10,094 nucleotides of DNA from Oscillospiraceae bacterium. Its GTDB lineage: Bacteria; Bacillota; Clostridia; Oscillospirales; Ruminococcaceae. Location: the NCBI GenBank assembly GCA_017416665.1, contig JAFQBO010000016.1, forward strand, positions 1-10,094. The letters are read 5' to 3'. A program made the position numbers and the translations under genes. Positions within the stretch are counted from its first letter, which is position 1. The number at the start of each line of letters is the position of its first letter. Of this stretch, positions 6,698 to 10,094 are shown piece after piece. Below the pieces are notes generated by a model. The model was given only the letters and a program-made list of their open reading frames with translations, did no database searches and had not been told where the DNA came from.

Positions 6698-7628
6698 AGC
6701 AAGAGATACATATTTTAAATTGTTACAGAAAAAAGCCGAAACAGATAACAGAATTATGTTTGTGCTTGCTGATTGTGCAGGCTTTGTTTTTGAGGAGTTT
6801 CGTAAAAAATATCCGGATAAAATTGTTAACGTAGGTATTGCTGAGCAAAATGCCATTGCTGTGGCATGTGGGCTTTCTCTTGCAGGAAAAATTCCGATTG
6901 TTTACGGTCATTCTCCATTCATTCTGACACGCACACTTGACCAGATAAAATCGGCTATTGGTATTATGAATCTGCCAGTAAGTATTGTTGTAAATGGTGT
7001 TGGATTTTCACAGCCGTGGTTTGGACCGACGCATTTTAATATGGATGATATTTCTCTGATGTCATCTGTTGCAAATATGAAAATTATTACTCCTTCAGAT
7101 ATGAGTTTATCAGAATTTGCAGCACACCTTACTATAATGGCAGAATCACCTTTATATTTAAGGTTTGATGGTCGATATTCTGCAAATATTTTATCCTCTG
7201 TAAGTAAATCAGATTTTTCAGATGGATTCAGAATTATAAAGAAAGGTACATCTGCTGCTGTAATTTCACATGGTAACTGTGTAAGCAGAATAATACCTTT
7301 AGTTGAAAAAATTGAAAAAGAAAAAGGAATTGAAATTGCAGTTATTGACGTTTTTTCAGTTCCGTATAATGATGGCAAGCTTTACGAAGCAATTGGTGAT
7401 AGTCCTGTACTGGCTATTGAAGAACATATCGAAAATGGTTCAATAGGGCAAATGTTTGCTACTTATATTAAAGTAAATAACAAACCAAATAAAGTAAAGC
7501 TTATGAATATCGATTATAATGGCAGATACCCTGCATGCGTTTCGGCAGATATAAATTGGTTTTACAAAAGTTATAAGTTTACTGACAATGATATTATCAG
7601 TAATATAAAACAAATGACAGAAAGGTGA
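6690..7628 (+). CDS. Transketolase, C-terminal (pyrimidine-binding) subunit
   Basis: This 312-residue protein holds the pyrimidine-binding domain (about 1-160) and the C-terminal transketolase domain (about 180-312). VNVGIAEQNAI contains Glu52, the glutamate that activates the aminopyrimidine ring of thiamine diphosphate in this superfamily. FGPTHFNMDDISLM corresponds to the 'GpTHh..eDia.lr' segment, and PLYLRFDGRYS to 'P.yiR..r'. The C-terminal domain shows AAVISHGNCV and IAVIDVFSVPYND, the usual 'vi..G..v..al.Aa...gi...Vid....kPlD' layout. AGAGGTGA (6676-6683) is a good ribosome binding site for ATG 6690, which overlaps the preceding gene by 8 bases. The two subunits are therefore almost certainly co-translated and form one heteromeric enzyme. 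The 1-deoxyxylulose-5-phosphate synthase family is related, but the split architecture fits transketolase better. The actual donor and acceptor are unknown. Confidence 0.9.
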   Translation: MNEARDTYFKLLQKKAETDNRIMFVLADCAGFVFEEFRKKYPDKIVNVGIAEQNAIAVACGLSLAGKIPIVYGHSPFILTRTLDQIKSAIGIMNLPVSIVVNGVGFSQPWFGPTHFNMDDISLMSSVANMKIITPSDMSLSEFAAHLTIMAESPLYLRFDGRYSANILSSVSKSDFSDGFRIIKKGTSAAVISHGNCVSRIIPLVEKIEKEKGIEIAVIDVFSVPYNDGKLYEAIGDSPVLAIEEHIENGSIGQMFATYIKVNNKPNKVKLMNIDYNGRYPACVSADINWFYKSYKFTDNDIISNIKQMTER

Positions 7629-7634
7629 GTTGAA

Positions 7635-8834
7635 ATGGCGAAAATAACTTGTCTTACTTGTGCATATAATGCTGAAAAAACTTTGGAAAGAACAATAAAA
7701 AGTCTGCTTGGTCAGACTTATACCGACATAAAGTATATTGTAATTGATCATGGTAGTACGGATAAAACACGAAAAATAATACAGGAATTTGAAAAAAAAG
7801 ATAATCGTATTCATGGCATATATTATGATAAAAATAAAGGAGCACATGCTGCATCGTCTTATATTTTTGAAAATATGGTTTCAGAAGCAGTTAATACGCA
7901 ATGGTTTGCAGTGCTTGACAGTGATGATGAATACAAAATCAATGCCTTTGAACACATGCTTGATTTTGCCGAAAAAAAATCTCTTGATCTTGTGTGCTGC
8001 GGTTCTGATTTTTATGATTACAATGCCGATAAACTTATTGGTAAGAGGATAGTTAATAATTCATTAGTTGTTGATACAATAGCAGATTTTGACAAGTTAT
8101 TTTGTTATTATCACATTTTTATGCGTACTCACTGGGGAAAGCTTGTTTCATCCAAAGTAATATCACAGTGTGATTTTTCATGGATGAAATATGATTTGTA
8201 TTATGATACATCATTTTCATTTGAAGCACTCAAACATGCGAATTCTTTTGGAATAATTAATGAATCTCTTCATATATACAATTATTCCACGTCTTCATCT
8301 TCATACAGAATGGAACCATCAGTTGAAGGTAAGCCGGAACTTAAGCTTATGGCAAATAGCAGAATATATGATTTTACCTGCGATTTTCTTAATGTTAAAA
8401 CAGGTCATATGTCGGATCAAAATTATAAATTTATGCTTTATGTATATTTAAATTCTCTTTTAGATACACTTGACGTGTATTTAAATGCAGATATTGATAA
8501 TCATTTGCGTCTTGATTTAATTTATGAAATGTTTTCGTGTGATCCGACATATAATCTTATGTCATATTATAATCATGGAACAGATCATGAGCTTAAAAAC
8601 AAAATCAAAAGGCTCTTTGTAACGGTTAACAGTTGGCTTACGACTTTGTCTGAAATTGATGATAATCAGATGGAAAATTATTGCAGTCTTGGTGAAGGAA
8701 TCAGTAATGCATGTGATGATGTAGTGACGTTCATGTTTTTCAGAAGAAAACGAATTGAATTTTACATGAATACAGATAGAATGAAGGAAGCAGAAGTATT
8801 GATTAATGAGCTGAAACAATTATATGGGTTTTAA
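7635..8834 (+). CDS. Family 2 glycosyltransferase with long uncharacterised C-terminal half
   Basis: This 399-residue protein has a GT-A domain over the first ~220 residues. It contains ITCLTCAYNAEKTLERTIKSLL (the 'vsvi.p.yN.e..l..ti.Sll.Q' start), YIVIDHGSTDKT, and the DxD-type site DSDD at 95-98. YDLYYDTSFSFEAL is in the acidic catalytic-base region. The glycine/arginine segment usually reading 'N.G...ARN.g' is degenerate here (NKGAHAASSY). The remaining ~180 residues are mostly helical and acidic, without a motif I recognise and without membrane segments. The ribosome binding site AAAGGTGA (7621-7628) overlaps the stop codon of the transketolase gene. It would add a sugar during glycan assembly in the cytoplasm. 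It differs clearly from the partial glycosyltransferase at the window start, so the two probably form different linkages. The donor sugar is unknown. Confidence 0.87.
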   Translation: MAKITCLTCAYNAEKTLERTIKSLLGQTYTDIKYIVIDHGSTDKTRKIIQEFEKKDNRIHGIYYDKNKGAHAASSYIFENMVSEAVNTQWFAVLDSDDEYKINAFEHMLDFAEKKSLDLVCCGSDFYDYNADKLIGKRIVNNSLVVDTIADFDKLFCYYHIFMRTHWGKLVSSKVISQCDFSWMKYDLYYDTSFSFEALKHANSFGIINESLHIYNYSTSSSSYRMEPSVEGKPELKLMANSRIYDFTCDFLNVKTGHMSDQNYKFMLYVYLNSLLDTLDVYLNADIDNHLRLDLIYEMFSCDPTYNLMSYYNHGTDHELKNKIKRLFVTVNSWLTTLSEIDDNQMENYCSLGEGISNACDDVVTFMFFRRKRIEFYMNTDRMKEAEVLINELKQLYGF

Positions 8835-8841
8835 CATATTT

Positions 8842-8846
8842 GGAGG
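8842..8846 (+). promoter_or_regulatory. Ribosome binding site GGAGG deciding the start of the ECF transporter gene
   Basis: GGAGG lies 8 bases before ATG 8855. The frame is open back to TTG 8840, but that codon overlaps the Shine-Dalgarno itself and would put acidic residues in front of the first membrane segment. ATG 8855 is therefore preferred. The only gap between the glycan genes and the transporter is 20 bases, with no visible terminator. Confidence 0.75.
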
Positions 8847-8854
8847 ATTTTGAA

Positions 8855-9385
8855 ATGAATAAAACAAACAAATTGGTTTTATCCGCAATGTTTCTTGCAC
8901 TTGCCTATATAATGCCGTTTTTGACCGGTCAAATTCCTGAATTTGGTTCAATGCTATGTCCTTTACATATACCTGTGCTTATCTGTGGGTTTTTATGTGG
9001 GTGGAAGTGGGGACTTTTAGTCGGATTTACAGCACCATTGATTCGTTCACTGACGCTTGGAATGCCGCCATTGTTTCCGACAGCTATTTGTATGACATTT
9101 GAACTTGCGGTATATGGTATGGTTGCAGGTTTAATGTATAAAATTCTTCCAAAAAAGAATGTATTTATTTATTGTTCCTTACTCATTGCTATGATAGCCG
9201 GAAGAATTGTCTGGGGTATAGCAATGCTTATATCTATGGGACTTGATGGTGGAAAGTTTACATTTACCGCATTTATTGCAGGAGCGTTTACAAATGCTCT
9301 TCCTGGAATTGCTATACAAATTGTGGTTATTCCAATAATTGTCATACTTTGTGATAAATCTAAAATATTAAAAGCAAAGAAATAA
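8855..9385 (+). CDS. ECF transporter S component (substrate-binding membrane subunit)
   Basis: This 176-residue membrane protein would capture a vitamin or similar small molecule for an energy-coupling-factor transporter, working with shared EcfA and EcfT subunits not encoded here. It has about six hydrophobic stretches: roughly 7-23, 36-52, 55-67, 73-94, 102-121 and 134-164. The start is positive (MNKTNK), as expected for these proteins. The segment SMLCPLHIPVLICGFLCGWK, followed by GLLVGFTAPLIRSL and GMPPLFP, is characteristic of a common Firmicute S-component family (ECF_trnsprt, PF12822-like). AGRIVWG follows in a later helix. The substrate cannot be assigned from sequence. The neighbouring kinase-like gene, 11 bases downstream, suggests that the imported compound is phosphorylated. 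No riboswitch fits in the 20-base upstream gap. The predicted function differs from the glycan genes before it, although the spacing allows co-transcription. Confidence 0.88.
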   Translation: MNKTNKLVLSAMFLALAYIMPFLTGQIPEFGSMLCPLHIPVLICGFLCGWKWGLLVGFTAPLIRSLTLGMPPLFPTAICMTFELAVYGMVAGLMYKILPKKNVFIYCSLLIAMIAGRIVWGIAMLISMGLDGGKFTFTAFIAGAFTNALPGIAIQIVVIPIIVILCDKSKILKAKK

Positions 9386-9396
9386 CAGAATAGAAA

Positions 9397-10083
9397 ATGA
9401 ATTTGAATGAAAAAACAAAAAAATTGATTTTACAGCATTGTAAAATGTATCCGCAGCTACAGATACAGGACTTATTTAAATTTTTATATCAAAGCAGCTT
9501 TGGCTGTGAACATATGGTATCGTCGCATAAAGAGGCGGTAGAATCTATAAAGCATGAATATAGAATACAAAATTCTGATCCACAGGTAGTTATTGACCCA
9601 CTTGATGGAGGATACAGCCGTGTTCATCTTTCGTATCTGAGCAGAGGGCTGAGTGCGGACACATTGGCAGGTTTGTTTTGTCTTTCAGCTAAAAAGGAAG
9701 CAGAGGGAAAATCGGCTTTGATTCATAAGCTTGATATTGTTGAAAAGCTTATTAATGAAAAAAATATTCCTTTTGAAATCAATGAATTTACAGCTGAAAA
9801 AAATAAATGGATATCAGATGGATATCCTGCTTTACATCATTCTGATATATACAGAAAGACCTATCATCCAGCTTATCGTGTAATAGCGAACGATTATATA
9901 TCATTTCTGCCTTTTTTTTCTGAATTGGATATGCGACTTGCCAAAGGTGATTTAAGAGTTGCAATTGATGGAAGAAGTGCATCTGGAAAAACAACATTAA
10001 GTAAAATACTTGAAAAAATTTATAATTGCAATGTTTTTCATATGGATGATTTTTTTCTGCGTCCGGAACAAAGAACAATGTAA
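9397..10083 (+). CDS. Conserved clostridial domain fused to uridine-kinase-like P-loop domain, apparently truncated by a stop
   Basis: Residues 1-~180 form a conserved region known to me mainly from clostridial proteins annotated as uridine kinases; its role is unknown. It contains LQIQDLFKFLYQSSFG followed by EH, then GGYSRVHLSYLS, HHSDIY and YHPAYRVI. From ~186 a P-loop kinase domain begins. The Walker A motif is GRSASGKT at 192-199, and HMDDFFLRPEQRT at 215-227 matches the acidic motif after strand 2 of uridine-kinase-like enzymes. The frame then stops at TAA 10081-10083, before the GGNvDyerF region and the lid and substrate parts, so the kinase domain is about a third complete. The frame reopens after the stop as RYA, which fits the family pattern 'RT.ERla.pGGN' if TAA replaced GAA. 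The window ends 11 bases later. The gene may be a pseudogene, a recoded gene or a sequencing error. Its ribosome binding site is weak (AGAATAGAAA). Confidence 0.75.
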   Translation: MNLNEKTKKLILQHCKMYPQLQIQDLFKFLYQSSFGCEHMVSSHKEAVESIKHEYRIQNSDPQVVIDPLDGGYSRVHLSYLSRGLSADTLAGLFCLSAKKEAEGKSALIHKLDIVEKLINEKNIPFEINEFTAEKNKWISDGYPALHHSDIYRKTYHPAYRVIANDYISFLPFFSELDMRLAKGDLRVAIDGRSASGKTTLSKILEKIYNCNVFHMDDFFLRPEQRTM

Positions 10084-10094
10084 CGTTATGCACA

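Noticed and set aside
6908..7378. Long open frame on the minus strand (156 codons) opposite the transketolase C-terminal subunit
   Set aside because: It mirrors a clearly conserved gene, shows no domain or plausible ribosome binding site, and is a by-product of the + strand codon usage. The same applies to the other minus-strand frames.
8795..8830. Promoter-like TTGATT and TATATG boxes about 16 bases apart near the end of the second glycosyltransferase
   Set aside because: The match to the consensus is weak, it lies inside a coding region, and AT-rich DNA gives many such chance pairs.
8835..8854. Riboswitch ahead of the ECF transporter gene
   Set aside because: The intergenic gap is only 20 bases and is mostly ribosome binding site, too short for a known vitamin riboswitch.

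Overview
The window is AT-rich (by eye mid-30s % G+C), densely packed and coded entirely on the + strand. Eleven protein genes run head to tail with gaps of at most about 42 bases, and several overlap by 1 to 17 bases. The base composition, strong AGGAGG/AGGTGA-type ribosome binding sites, an ECF-type vitamin transporter subunit and the split transketolase point to a Firmicute of the class Clostridia. A rumen or gut Lachnospiraceae-like organism is my guess, but no marker gene fixes the taxonomy. I see no RNA genes, insertion sequences, CRISPR arrays or phage genes.

Layout. 1-812 is the 3' part of a family 2 glycosyltransferase whose start lies before the window. 796-1605 and 1606-2424 are two related radical SAM enzymes in tandem. 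2431-3930 is an aldo/keto reductase-like protein with two 4Fe-4S cluster motifs, an extra Rossmann-like tail and an apparent loss of the catalytic histidine. A perfect palindrome overlaps its stop codon. 3973-4989 is a third radical SAM enzyme, with a SPASM-like tail. 4989-5852 is a TylF/MycF-type sugar O-methyltransferase carrying its own N-terminal Rossmann-like domain. 5858-6697 and 6690-7628 are the two halves of a thiamine-diphosphate transketolase. 7635-8834 is a second family 2 glycosyltransferase with a long unassigned C-terminal half. The last two genes look functionally different: an ECF transporter S component (8855-9385), then a protein joining a conserved clostridial domain of unknown role to a uridine-kinase-like P-loop domain (9397-10083). 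That last protein appears to be cut short by an in-frame stop.

How it may work together (inference). Genes 1 to 9 resemble an operon that builds and modifies an unusual surface or appendage glycan. The radical SAM enzymes and the Fe-S aldo/keto reductase would do redox, epimerisation or deoxygenation chemistry on a sugar or sugar nucleotide. The transketolase pair would move or supply a two-carbon unit, the TylF-type enzyme would O-methylate, and the two glycosyltransferases would assemble the product. I do not recognise this gene combination as a described pathway, and it is the best candidate here for a new system. The final two genes look like a small-molecule uptake and phosphorylation pair.
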